This document shows, in pieces, positions 1-8,260 of a DNA stretch of 64,000 nucleotides (position 1 is its first letter; each line of letters starts with the position of its first letter). The translations under genes were made by a program, and so were the position numbers. The stretch comes from Antarctobacter heliothermus (GTDB lineage Bacteria > Pseudomonadota > Alphaproteobacteria > Rhodobacterales > Rhodobacteraceae). The DNA is taken from contig NZ_FZON01000004.1 in assembly GCF_900188425.1 (NCBI RefSeq), forward strand, positions 108,488 to 172,487. Reading direction: 5' to 3'. The notes beneath the pieces were generated by a model. The model did no database searches. It was not told the DNA's origin and saw only the letters and a program-made list of their open reading frames with translations.

Positions 1-175
1 TGGTGCCGATAGTATAGATGCCGCCCCATTGCCCGTGGCTGAGATCAAACTCTGCGCGGATCTCTCCTGCAAAGATCGAGATGAAAAAGGTCTGGCCGAA
101 GCTCGACAGGAATGTGAGCAACGCGCCAGCCGACAGCCAGCGCGCGTTTTCGGCGAGAAAGCGAAAGACACCCAT
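1..175 (-). CDS. MFS transporter, N-terminal fragment (runs off window)
   Basis: Only the first 58 residues are in the window; the rest lies left of base 1. The fragment starts MGVFRFLAENARW and holds one hydrophobic helix (about residues 14-36, LSAGALLTFLSSFGQTFFIS) followed by an amphipathic stretch ending in SHGQWGGIYTIGT. That arrangement is typical of helix 1 and the first periplasmic loop of major facilitator superfamily transporters. A purine-rich GGGGCGAG lies just before the ATG. It sits 60 bases downstream of the polysaccharide export gene on the same strand and may be co-transcribed. The substrate cannot be told. Confidence 0.75.
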   Translation of the reverse strand, partial: MGVFRFLAENARWLSAGALLTFLSSFGQTFFISIFAGEIRAEFDLSHGQWGGIYTIGT

Positions 176-235
176 GTCTCGCCCCTGTCGCGTTATTTGT
201 GGAATGGGGGGCGCGTGATCCGCGCCCTTGGTCAA

Positions 236-1381
236 TCAGTTTGCAATGGCTCCAGCCTGAGCCGAGACGCCCAGAACTGCGCCAACCAGTCCAAACACGG
301 TCTGTGCTGACGTGATCGGGCTTTCTGTGGCAAGCAATGTGTCGCCGGGATGGATCTGGAATTTCCGCGCGGCAAACAGCCCGTCAGCGCTGGTCAGGTC
401 CAGTGTAAAGACAACCTGTTGCATCTTTGGGCCATAGCCATCGGGACGGATTACCTCTGCGGGGTATTCACGCAGCACCAGCACGCCCTTTGGGTCGGCG
501 CGGGCATCGGACAGGCCGCCCATAAGGGAAACCGCCTCAAGCGCAGTCAGATAGTCCTTGGGAAAATAGATCAGGTTTTCGATACCGCTGGCACCCAGCG
601 CGGTAAAGCTGCGCTCATCCGCTTCGATGATGACTGTATCGCGCGGGTGCAGCAGAGCGTTCTTTGATCCATCTGCAAATAGCTGATCAGCGGAAATCTC
701 ATAGGTCTTTGACCCCCTCAACAGGCGCACACGCGGATTCCGCATATCGGGCGCTACGCCGCCTGCGTCCGCCAGAACGTTGAGAATCTTGTAGTTCCGT
801 GATGGCATCGGATAGGCACCGGGTTTGCCAACGCCGCCAACAACATCAACCGCGTGATCGCGACCTTGTTGGAGGTTCAACTGAACTTGCGCTGATGGCA
901 GGATCGGTTCCAGCCGTTGCTGGATCTTTTCGCGCGCACCTGTCGCAGTCAGGCCTCGAATGCCAACCTTGTTGACGTAAGGCAGAAAGATCGAGCCTTG
1001 CGCGTCGACCTCGACCCCTTTGATTTCATTGAATCGTTGGCCAGGGTTCGTCAGCAGAGAGTTGTCCTGACTGTCCCAGATCGTGATATCGACGCGGTCG
1101 CCGGTTCGGATCACGGATGAGGTGCTGCCCTGACTGGTGAGGGGCCAGTGATAATGCCCGTGCCAGCCCGACTGTGACCAGGAGGCAAGGCCGGGGACGT
1201 TGGCCCGTGTCACTTCGACGACCTGAAAGGTCGGGTTATCGGCATCCTGCTGGCGCAGGACTTCGGATTGGACGGCAGCGCCGCGTGGCAGGCTGCAGGC
1301 TGTCAGCGACAGGACAGCGACAAACAGGGTGATCAGTCTCAATTTACCAGACACTCCAGTCCCCCAACCGGTCATTGACAC
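236..1381 (-). CDS. Polysaccharide export outer-membrane lipoprotein (OPX/Wza family, SLBB domains)
   Basis: This 381-aa protein belongs to the outer-membrane polysaccharide export (Wza/OPX) family, which forms the exit channel for capsule or exopolysaccharide. It has a lipoprotein signal peptide with lipobox LTAC (Cys29), then a Poly_export domain (roughly residues 85-180, containing TGDRVDITIWD), and two SLBB-like beta-grasp repeats (about 175-260 and 270-350). The end (TVFGLVGAVLGVSAQ) could form the amphipathic outer-membrane helix of this family. Met3 is an alternative start. It is divergent, across 58 bases, from the epimerase/sugar-transferase pair, suggesting one locus. No Wzc-type kinase is seen in the window; it may lie outside. 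Confidence 0.9.
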   Translation of the reverse strand: MSMTGWGTGVSGKLRLITLFVAVLSLTACSLPRGAAVQSEVLRQQDADNPTFQVVEVTRANVPGLASWSQSGWHGHYHWPLTSQGSTSSVIRTGDRVDITIWDSQDNSLLTNPGQRFNEIKGVEVDAQGSIFLPYVNKVGIRGLTATGAREKIQQRLEPILPSAQVQLNLQQGRDHAVDVVGGVGKPGAYPMPSRNYKILNVLADAGGVAPDMRNPRVRLLRGSKTYEISADQLFADGSKNALLHPRDTVIIEADERSFTALGASGIENLIYFPKDYLTALEAVSLMGGLSDARADPKGVLVLREYPAEVIRPDGYGPKMQQVVFTLDLTSADGLFAARKFQIHPGDTLLATESPITSAQTVFGLVGAVLGVSAQAGAIAN

Positions 1382-1439
1382 TTTCTAGCGCCTTGTTCCG
1401 CTGATAGACAATCTGACGGTCGAAAGAAAGCGATTTGAG

Positions 1440-2294
1440 GTGCGGACCGTGGCAGGAACACAGCAATTCCGAAGCGTTCTGTTGCTGGGCGCCAGTGGGA
1501 AACTTGGTCGCATGGTCCGGACCTTGTGGCATCCAGAGGGTTTTTCTGTGGTTCCGGTGGTGCGCACCGGCCCGTTGGCCACAGGTGATTTGGTCTGGTC
1601 ACCCGGCGACAGGCTGCCCAGGATCGCCGGGGTTTCTGCGGTGGTTGCCCTTTGGGGAGTCACGCCGGCTCCGGGGCGCAACCTGACAGAAAACACACAT
1701 CTGGCGCTGTCCGCGATGGAGATTGGCGCTGCGCTGGGTGCCGATGTGGTGGTGCATTGTTCGAGTGCGGCTGTCTACCGGCCTGACCCAAACCCGATCC
1801 CTGAAACTGCACACCCCGAACCGGGGTCCGCGTATGGTCAAGCCAAACTGGAGATGGAACAGGCGATTTCCGCCCATCGGTCTCCGGGCGGGCCAAGGCA
1901 GGTTGTGCTGCGCATCGGGAATGTTGCCGGGGCCGACAGTCTGTTTGGCAATCTGAAGCCAGGCGGGCGCATCATACTGGACAGGTTTCCTGACGGGTCC
2001 GGCCCGATGCGCAGCTACATTGCGCCGCGGGATCTGGTCCGGGGGATAGAGGCCCTGATACAAGCGCAGGATGCAGATGGTGCTTACAACATCAGTGCTC
2101 CCCGACCGACCGGAATGGCAGAGATTGCTGGTGCGTGCCACGCGCGTGTCGATTGGCGTGCCGCGCCTGATGGGGCCGCGCAAATGGTCTGGTTGGACAC
2201 CAATCGTCTGGGCGGCGTGGTATCTTTGCCGCCAAATGCACATACGGCCGCGCATCTTGTCCAAGGCGCGCGGGACAGTGGGGTCTGGACGTGA
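1440..2294 (+). CDS. NAD-dependent epimerase/dehydratase family protein (extended SDR)
   Basis: The 284-aa product has an N-terminal Rossmann nucleotide-binding loop GASGKLG near residues 14-20, the strand VVVHCSSAAVYRP that carries the catalytic Ser, and the motif YGQAK (YxxxK), all features of extended short-chain dehydrogenase/epimerases acting on nucleotide sugars. It is somewhat shorter than a canonical GalE. The start is GTG; no strong Shine-Dalgarno is present, only a purine-rich GAAAGAAAG about 10 bases upstream. Its TGA overlaps the GTG of the next gene (GTGA), so it is probably translated together with the sugar transferase and supplies or modifies the sugar used there. The exact substrate is unknown. 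Confidence 0.8.
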   Translation: MRTVAGTQQFRSVLLLGASGKLGRMVRTLWHPEGFSVVPVVRTGPLATGDLVWSPGDRLPRIAGVSAVVALWGVTPAPGRNLTENTHLALSAMEIGAALGADVVVHCSSAAVYRPDPNPIPETAHPEPGSAYGQAKLEMEQAISAHRSPGGPRQVVLRIGNVAGADSLFGNLKPGGRIILDRFPDGSGPMRSYIAPRDLVRGIEALIQAQDADGAYNISAPRPTGMAEIAGACHARVDWRAAPDGAAQMVWLDTNRLGGVVSLPPNAHTAAHLVQGARDSGVWT

Positions 2295-2926
2295 ATCTGA
2301 ATCGCAAGCTACTGTATCTTTTAGATTTTATTTATGCTGTTGGTCTGACGATCCTGATCTCGCCGCTTATCGTCTATGTTGCGTATGTTGTTTGGCGCAA
2401 CGATGGCTGGCCCATCATTTACAAGTCGGAACGGATGCGAAGCCCGGACCGGGCCTTTATGTTGTGGAAGTTTCGGACCATGAAACGCGACCCGTCGGAT
2501 TCCGGTGTCACAGGCCCGTCAAAATCTAGCCGGATCACGCCGACGGGGGCCTGGCTGCGGCGCAAACGTCTGGATGAGTTGCCACAGCTCTGGAATATCC
2601 TGCGCAGTGACATGAGCTTTGTCGGACCACGCGCCCCTCTGCGTCGCTACGTCGAAAAATATCCCGAGATTTATGCCGAGGTGCTGAAAGAACGGCCCGG
2701 CGTGACGGGCATGGCCTCGATGGCCTATCACCGGACCGAAGAACGGTTGCTGTCACAGACCAATACGGCAGAAGAGACCGAAACGGTCTATTGTCGGCGC
2801 TGCATCCCGCGCAAGGCCCGGCTGGACCTGCTGTATGCGAAACGACGCAACCCCTGCACGGACCAACGGCTTATGTGGGCAACAGTATTCAAGAATGTGA
2901 CGATGCACAGACGCCGACGTCGATGA
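2291..2926 (+). CDS. Undecaprenyl-phosphate sugar-1-phosphate transferase (bacterial sugar transferase family)
   Basis: This 211-aa enzyme is a short monotopic initiating glycosyltransferase that moves a sugar-1-phosphate from a UDP-sugar to undecaprenyl phosphate. Visible: one N-terminal hydrophobic segment (about residues 8-35), then the family signatures WKFRTMK and LDELPQLWNILRSDMSFVGPRAP, with the Asp-Glu pair expected in the active site, and the later RPGVTGMAS. It lacks the extra N-terminal helices and CoA-binding-like domain of WcaJ/WbaP, so it is a PglC-sized protein. The GTG start overlaps the previous stop by four bases. The C-terminus ends in an arginine run. Its stop codon directly abuts that of the convergent yjbF-like gene with no spacer. 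Confidence 0.92.
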   Translation: MNLNRKLLYLLDFIYAVGLTILISPLIVYVAYVVWRNDGWPIIYKSERMRSPDRAFMLWKFRTMKRDPSDSGVTGPSKSSRITPTGAWLRRKRLDELPQLWNILRSDMSFVGPRAPLRRYVEKYPEIYAEVLKERPGVTGMASMAYHRTEERLLSQTNTAEETETVYCRRCIPRKARLDLLYAKRRNPCTDQRLMWATVFKNVTMHRRRRR

Positions 2927-3607
2927 TCAGCGGCGCAACACCTGCGATACTAGGTAACCCAGGTAGGGACCTGCCCATTGACGCCCGCTGAGGATATATC
3001 CATCGCCACCAACAACATAGGTGTTGGTAAAGTCAGGAGAAACTCCGTCCGCTGCGGTACATTTGGCGGTCACGACCTGTCCGCTTGTTTGCACCAGCCC
3101 CCCGGCGACGGGCACGGTGGCCCCAGTCGTTGTGTAACAGGAGTAGCGCCGGACAATGGTCACATCCTCAGGCGTCAGAAAGCGCAAGTCATAGCTTGCC
3201 CGTCCTTCAGAGCGGGCTTGCACGCGGTGCAAAAGTTGGTCTTCTTCGGACGACATCAGATCCCCGGCCAGACCACGGGTCGAGATGACCATGCCGTCAC
3301 GCAGGACGACGACCTGACGGGACGCGTTGCCGTAGGTCTGATAGGGTCCGTTGCGCTGAATGTCCTGTAGAAGGGTTTGCGACTTACGCGCCTCGATCTC
3401 GAACAGGAAAACGGAGCCGGTGGTCGCCCCCAAAGCTTGAGCAATTTGTTGTGTTGTCAGCGGCTTGGGTTGTGTCTTCTTGGCAAAGAGCGACTTGGGT
3501 ATTTGCCGCATGAACGCAGAGGTATCCTGGTTCGCGGTGCCGCAAGACACCAGCGCCAAAGCGGCGGTCAGGGCAAGGCCAATGCGTGTGAAACTGCGCA
3601 GGGTCAT
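2927..3607 (-). CDS. yjbF: YjbF/GfcB-family polysaccharide lipoprotein
   Basis: The 226-aa product carries a lipoprotein signal peptide (lipobox LVSC, Cys22) and resembles YjbF/GfcB, a periplasm-facing lipoprotein of exopolysaccharide and group 4 capsule loci. The body is beta-rich with the stretch VVVLRDGMVISTRGLAGDL characteristic of the family. The ATG overlaps the stop of the upstream yjbH-like gene by four bases (ATGA), so the two are translationally coupled, as expected for proteins that work together. In enterobacteria the order is yjbE-F-G-H; here only H and F are adjacent and in reversed order. The precise biochemical role of the family is not established. Confidence 0.85.
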   Translation of the reverse strand: MTLRSFTRIGLALTAALALVSCGTANQDTSAFMRQIPKSLFAKKTQPKPLTTQQIAQALGATTGSVFLFEIEARKSQTLLQDIQRNGPYQTYGNASRQVVVLRDGMVISTRGLAGDLMSSEEDQLLHRVQARSEGRASYDLRFLTPEDVTIVRRYSCYTTTGATVPVAGGLVQTSGQVVTAKCTAADGVSPDFTNTYVVGGDGYILSGRQWAGPYLGYLVSQVLRR

Positions 3608-5754
3608 CGCCAGAACCTTCCCCAGGAATTGACTGCGTCCGGTTTGTGGTAGTCCCGAACCTGTTCGTAGAGCCGTCCATTGACGTTCAGGCGCGCGCCG
3701 CCATCGCGTGACAGCGATTGGATAACCACGTCGTTGCGACGACGCGAGGGTTGGCCAAAGAAACTGGCCAGCGGCATGGTAAAGCGGATGCCCTTGTCAA
3801 ATGACCCTTCGCCGAAGTCGTTGAAAGACGCGTCGGTGAATGTCGCGTATGCCCCGATGCGCCATCCGTTTGCGAACTCGCGATCAAGGGCAATTGTGCC
3901 ACCGTAGTCGCCCGCCAGGTAGCGACCGACGTCAAGCTGACCGTGAAAACCGTTTCCAAAGGCGTAGTAGGCAGAGATGTGGCCGTTGACGTTCGGGATC
4001 TCACGCTTTGCCCCGGTAACTGGGTCGACGGTCGTCATTGACTGGAAGCCGAACAATTGGTCGAAGTCGCGCCGCTGGACATAGTTGACCTCGGCCCCAA
4101 GGGCGAGACGGCTGGTCACCGGCTTCCACAGCAATTCGGCGGAGAGGCCACCGTACATCTGTTCCAGATACCCCACGGTCACCCGTGAATAGACGTTTTT
4201 GGTGGGCCGTCCGTAATGCGCCAGCTGAAGATATTCGATCGCCGGATCGCCCTGGGCCGAATACTGGGCCTTGTCGGTGCGCACGCGCGGCAGGCTCGAT
4301 TCATCGAGCCGCTTTACCTGATCAAGGTTGCCGTTAAGCTTTTTGGCAACAGAGCCGCTGAGGATCAGGCTGGGTGTGATTTCCAGTTCGGCAGCGGCGC
4401 GCACGCCGACATCAGCGCGCACGGGGTTGTCCGGATCAAAGACAGAAAGCTGGAGATAGGGAGAGACCGACCAAGTAAATTTCGGGTAGATGCCCTGATC
4501 CGGTGGCGGCGCCTGCTGAAAGCCGTCTTCGAAGACGGTCCGCGCCAGCATTTCGTTGGCGGCGTCATGCTCCAGCCGTTCAAGATCGGATCGACGGAAG
4601 GTGACAGAGGACATCGCCATGCCGTTGACCACCGGCACAATCTCGAACACCTCGACCGATGCGGGCAGCGCACGGGTCATCGCCCGTGCCATGCGACCGA
4701 AGGCCTGCGAAGGCGCACCATAGCGCGGGTTGACCATACGGATGGTGACGCGATTGCTTTGCAGGTCGACGGCTTCGACCTCCAGCCCTTCCTTGGCGGC
4801 GAGCTGTTTCAGCGATGCTTTGGCGGACGTGGACCGCTGCGGGTCCAGCGTCCATCCCAGATCGGCAGCCGCACCGGGCGCGCGGGGCGCAACCGGAAGG
4901 CCGGATGGTTCTGAGCCACCGGGAATGCCGACCGTTTTGGGGTTGGTCACAAAGGTCAGTTGAGCGCCGATTTCGGTTCCCAGAATGTGATAAACCGACA
5001 GTTGGCCGCCATTTTTGAACCGGTAATCTACGCCAAAGTTCCACGGGCTGGTCTTGTCGAGGCCGCCAAGCTGCGCCTCGCGGGTGTAATTGTCCGAGGA
5101 GTATTCCAGTTTGAGGTTGAGCCGGTCGTTGGGGGCGTAGGACACCCCGCCAAATGCGGCTACATCGCCCCGAAAGAACCGATCAATCTCGGGCAGTCCG
5201 CCCGTTCCGGTAAAGCCGCCCGGTCGTGTCCCTGTTGTGGCAAAAGGACTGTACGACCCGTAGCGACCCCAGCCAAAACCGCCGGTGACCTTGAGTCCGG
5301 GGCTCAGCGTTTTGGTCGCGACAAGGTATTCCCCGCTATAAATGCCGGTTCCGATGAAATCCTTGAGACCAACGACAACCGAAGGTCGGCGGTCGGTTTC
5401 GGTCAGCAACTGATAGCGCAGATCAAAACTGCGGTCGAAAAGCGTGGTTGTTCCGCCGCCAAGGAAGTTCTCGATCGCCGAATAGCGAAAGCTGCCCGAC
5501 AAGCGCGGCAGGATCTGGAAGTAGAGCGTTGAACGGGACGTGCCGTTCAGGTTGGCATAGGTTCCGGCAAGCGTCGCATCCGGCGGCACCTCTGCCGTGG
5601 GCATGTCAACCAGACCGGGAGAGCCATACAGGTTAAAGGACACCCTATCCCGCACGTCTTCCGCATTCAGGGCCCCGCCCAGCGCGGTCAAGAAGGTACC
5701 CGCCAGCGCAACGCGCCGCACGAGGGCCGATTTTCTGTTTTGAAAACCCGGCAT
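3604..5754 (-). CDS. yjbH: YjbH-family outer-membrane beta-barrel protein for exopolysaccharide
   Basis: This is a large YjbH/GfcD-type protein (about 716 aa) thought to be an outer-membrane barrel for polysaccharide secretion. It opens with a signal peptide (ALVRRVALAGTFLTALGGAL) followed by the hallmark NLYGSPGLVDMPTAE. The rest is dense in alternating aromatic/polar strands (for example GFGWGRYG, YYAFGNGFHGQLDVGRYLAGDYGG). A GTG three codons upstream (5763) is open, but the ATG at 5754 is better placed behind GAGGTGGGG. It is coupled to yjbF by a four-base overlap and is divergent from motB across 232 bases. Together with the OPX gene it suggests an exopolysaccharide envelope system. Confidence 0.87.
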   Translation of the reverse strand: MPGFQNRKSALVRRVALAGTFLTALGGALNAEDVRDRVSFNLYGSPGLVDMPTAEVPPDATLAGTYANLNGTSRSTLYFQILPRLSGSFRYSAIENFLGGGTTTLFDRSFDLRYQLLTETDRRPSVVVGLKDFIGTGIYSGEYLVATKTLSPGLKVTGGFGWGRYGSYSPFATTGTRPGGFTGTGGLPEIDRFFRGDVAAFGGVSYAPNDRLNLKLEYSSDNYTREAQLGGLDKTSPWNFGVDYRFKNGGQLSVYHILGTEIGAQLTFVTNPKTVGIPGGSEPSGLPVAPRAPGAAADLGWTLDPQRSTSAKASLKQLAAKEGLEVEAVDLQSNRVTIRMVNPRYGAPSQAFGRMARAMTRALPASVEVFEIVPVVNGMAMSSVTFRRSDLERLEHDAANEMLARTVFEDGFQQAPPPDQGIYPKFTWSVSPYLQLSVFDPDNPVRADVGVRAAAELEITPSLILSGSVAKKLNGNLDQVKRLDESSLPRVRTDKAQYSAQGDPAIEYLQLAHYGRPTKNVYSRVTVGYLEQMYGGLSAELLWKPVTSRLALGAEVNYVQRRDFDQLFGFQSMTTVDPVTGAKREIPNVNGHISAYYAFGNGFHGQLDVGRYLAGDYGGTIALDREFANGWRIGAYATFTDASFNDFGEGSFDKGIRFTMPLASFFGQPSRRRNDVVIQSLSRDGGARLNVNGRLYEQVRDYHKPDAVNSWGRFWR

Positions 5755-5874
5755 GGTCCCCACCTCGTTGCCACCTCTGTTTCACCGTACTTGCTACCGC
5801 CTTCGGATGGCCCTGTCCATTCGATGAGGCCGTACAATGGCCTGTTGTGTGAAAATCGGCACGCCTGTGCCGGG

Positions 5875-5883
5875 TTATCCACA
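5875..5883 (+). promoter_or_regulatory. Perfect DnaA-box sequence in the yjbH-motB divergent spacer
   Basis: The nine bases TTATCCACA match the consensus DnaA box exactly. They lie in the 232-base spacer between divergent yjbH and motB, directly after a GGCAC-cct-GTGCC type hairpin (5858-5871). A TTAACC half-site (5905-5910) and two further TTAA elements (5919, 5926) follow before motB. A single box can occur by chance, so a regulatory role is only a possibility. Confidence 0.4.
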
Positions 5884-5986
5884 TGAGGACCCTTGTGTGC
5901 TGCTTTAACCGAACATTTTTAATCGTTAAGCGCGTGGTAATCGGCGGCGGACTACACCTGTCTCGGGTGAGAGAAAGGTGGGAAAG

Positions 5987-6823
5987 ATGAGTGGCGACAG
6001 CAATGTTGCGCCAGTCATCATCAAACGCAAGAAGATCATCGCGGCTGACGGGCATCATGGGGGCGCCTGGAAGGTGGCCTATGCCGACTTCGTAACCGCG
6101 ATGATGGCCTTCTTCATGTTGATGTGGCTGCTGAACGCAACGACAGAAAAGCAACGCAAAGGTATTGCAGATTATTTCAGTCCGACCATCGCGATGGCGC
6201 GGGTCTCTGGCGGGGGAGCGGGGGCATTGGGCGGTGATTCTGTCTTTGCCGAGAATACCTTGCCGCGTGTGGGAACAGGGGCAACCAGCCTGAGACCACA
6301 GGCCGAGCGTACCAAGGATGATGCCTTTGACTCCAAAGATCCATCAAAGGACGGACCAGAGACCGACGAATTCAAGCAGGTCGAGGAACTCCTGATGGGT
6401 CGCGGCGGCGAAAGCATGGTCGCGGACGAACTGCTGGAACATATCGTGACAGAGGTCACCGATGAGGGGCTTGTGATCGAGTTCTTTGAGACAAGCCAGG
6501 CGCGCCTGTTCGACGAATTTGCCGAACCGACGCCTCTGCTTGAGGATCTGGCATTGGTTCTGGCGCGCGCTTCAGCCGTGGTGACAAATCCGGTCGCGAT
6601 CGAGGCGCATACCGCGGGTTATCCCGTTGTTCTTGCCGACAATCCAGCCTGGAAGGTGTCGCGTGACAGGGCCGAGGTTTTTCGGGAACTGGTTGTTGAT
6701 CGCGGGCTGGATGCGCAACGCGTCCGGCGTGTGACGGCCTATGCCGACCGTGATCCCAAGGCTGAAAATGTTATGGACCCGAGAAACAGCCGGATAGAGG
6801 TGATTTTCCTGCGGAGGAACTGA
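5987..6823 (+). CDS. motB: Flagellar stator protein MotB
   Basis: The 278-aa product is the peptidoglycan-anchored half of the flagellar stator. It has a single transmembrane helix (about residues 34-53) beginning with YADFVTAMMAF; Asp34 is the expected ion-binding residue. A flexible, Gly-rich plug/linker region follows, then a C-terminal OmpA-like peptidoglycan-binding domain ending NSRIEVIFLRR. I chose the ATG at 5987 because GAGAAAGGTGG sits six bases upstream; a GTG at 5978 is inside that sequence. Its partner motA is 5 kb downstream after the hook genes rather than adjacent, an arrangement that I believe occurs in other Rhodobacterales clusters. Confidence 0.92.
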   Translation: MSGDSNVAPVIIKRKKIIAADGHHGGAWKVAYADFVTAMMAFFMLMWLLNATTEKQRKGIADYFSPTIAMARVSGGGAGALGGDSVFAENTLPRVGTGATSLRPQAERTKDDAFDSKDPSKDGPETDEFKQVEELLMGRGGESMVADELLEHIVTEVTDEGLVIEFFETSQARLFDEFAEPTPLLEDLALVLARASAVVTNPVAIEAHTAGYPVVLADNPAWKVSRDRAEVFRELVVDRGLDAQRVRRVTAYADRDPKAENVMDPRNSRIEVIFLRRN

Positions 6824-6848
6824 TGCAGTTTTCCTAGGATTTTAGTTG

Positions 6849-6864
6849 TTAGGTCGGCGTTAAA
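6849..6864 (+). promoter_or_regulatory. CtrA-like split site upstream of flgE
   Basis: TTAG-N7-TTAAA lies about 60 bases before the flgE start and differs from the CtrA consensus TTAA-N7-TTAAC at two positions. CtrA is known to control motility genes in many alphaproteobacteria. The match is imperfect, so this is a candidate only. Confidence 0.3.
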
Positions 6865-6920
6865 CCCGCGCGTCTATCTGTTGTCCAAGAATTTGAGATC
6901 GACAGCAGAAAGGCTAGTCC

Positions 6921-8225
6921 ATGACAATCTCTTCTTCCCTCAACGCAGGTGTTGCGGGCCTTGCGGCCAACGCAACCCGACTGGGAACCATTTCTGATAA
7001 CATCGCAAACTCTGCGACCAAGGGGTACAAACGGGTCGAGGCCGATTTCACCGCAATGGTCATGCAAGGCAATGGGGCGACCTACACCGCTGGTGGTGTG
7101 CGGTCGTCCACGCAACGCATCATTGATGAAAGCGGCGCTCTGGTCGCCACGAACAATGCCACGGATCTGGCAGTGCGCGGTCAGGGCTTTCTGCCCGTGG
7201 CGCAGGAATCGCAGGTTCTTGCCGGCAGCGGTGACCCGCAGATGTTTCTTACCACGACTGGATCGTTCCGGGTCGATGCTGATGGCTATCTCAAGACCGA
7301 CTCGGGTCTGATGTTGCTGGGGTGGAAGGCAAACGCCGATGGGACGGTTCCGACCAATGCCCGCGACAGTTCGGCCGATCTGGAGCCCGTGCAGATCGCG
7401 CTCAACCAATACCTGAGTGAGCCGACCACATCGATGACTCTGGGCCTGAACCTTCCGGCGACAGAGACCTATTCGACAGCCTCTGGCGATCCGCTGACCC
7501 TGCCTGTTGAATACTATGACAATTTCGGGCGGTCGGAAAGCCTGACGATGACCTTTACGCCGACCATTCCGGCGTCGGGATCATCCAATGAGTGGTCAGT
7601 CGTCATCACGGATTCCGCCAGCGCAGGGGCTGTCATCGGCGAATATACCGTAACCTTTGATGGCACCCAGGCCTCTGGTGGTACGTTGGACACCGTGGTC
7701 GCTGGCACCACGGGCGGCGCTTATGATTCTGCCACTGGCACGGTGATCGTGACCACGGCAGGTGGTCCGATTGAAATCAACATCGGGCGACCCGGCACGA
7801 ATGACGGGCTGACTCAGCGATCTGACAAGTTTGCACCCTTGAACATTGCCAAGGACGGCTCTCCGGCGGGCAACATGACCTCGGTTGAGATTGACGAAAA
7901 CGGTTTCGTTTATGCCTTCTTCGATACCGGCATCACCTCGATCATCTATCAGGTGCCGCTGGTTGATGTCCCGAATCCGAACGGCATGGTGGCGCTGGAC
8001 AAGCAGGTCTACATGCCATCCCCGGAAAGCGGAAATTTCTTCCTCTGGGATGCCGGTGACGGACCCACCGGCGATGTCGTCAGTTTTGCCCGTGAGGAAA
8101 GCACCACGGACGTGGCCAGCGAACTCACCGACATGATCCAGACGCAGCGAGCTTATTCATCGAACGCCAAGGTTATCCAGACCGTCGATGAAATGTTGCA
8201 GGAAACCACGAATATCAAGCGCTGA
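6921..8225 (+). CDS. flgE: Flagellar hook protein FlgE
   Basis: This 434-aa protein is the structural subunit of the hook. The N-terminus has the axial-protein pattern (SSLNAGVAGLAANATRLGTI then SDNIANSATKGYKR) and the C-terminus has ELTDMIQTQRAYSSNAKVIQ, the heptad-rich D0 helix shared by rod, hook and hook-associated proteins. The centre holds beta-rich hook domains. Length is normal for FlgE. It is the first of four closely spaced plus-strand genes (flgE-flgK-flgL-flgI) following motB by 97 bases, and a CtrA-like site lies in that gap. Confidence 0.93.
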   Translation: MTISSSLNAGVAGLAANATRLGTISDNIANSATKGYKRVEADFTAMVMQGNGATYTAGGVRSSTQRIIDESGALVATNNATDLAVRGQGFLPVAQESQVLAGSGDPQMFLTTTGSFRVDADGYLKTDSGLMLLGWKANADGTVPTNARDSSADLEPVQIALNQYLSEPTTSMTLGLNLPATETYSTASGDPLTLPVEYYDNFGRSESLTMTFTPTIPASGSSNEWSVVITDSASAGAVIGEYTVTFDGTQASGGTLDTVVAGTTGGAYDSATGTVIVTTAGGPIEINIGRPGTNDGLTQRSDKFAPLNIAKDGSPAGNMTSVEIDENGFVYAFFDTGITSIIYQVPLVDVPNPNGMVALDKQVYMPSPESGNFFLWDAGDGPTGDVVSFAREESTTDVASELTDMIQTQRAYSSNAKVIQTVDEMLQETTNIKR

Positions 8226-8260
8226 CAGCGCATCTGTCACTTCATAAAGGGGGTCGCTAG

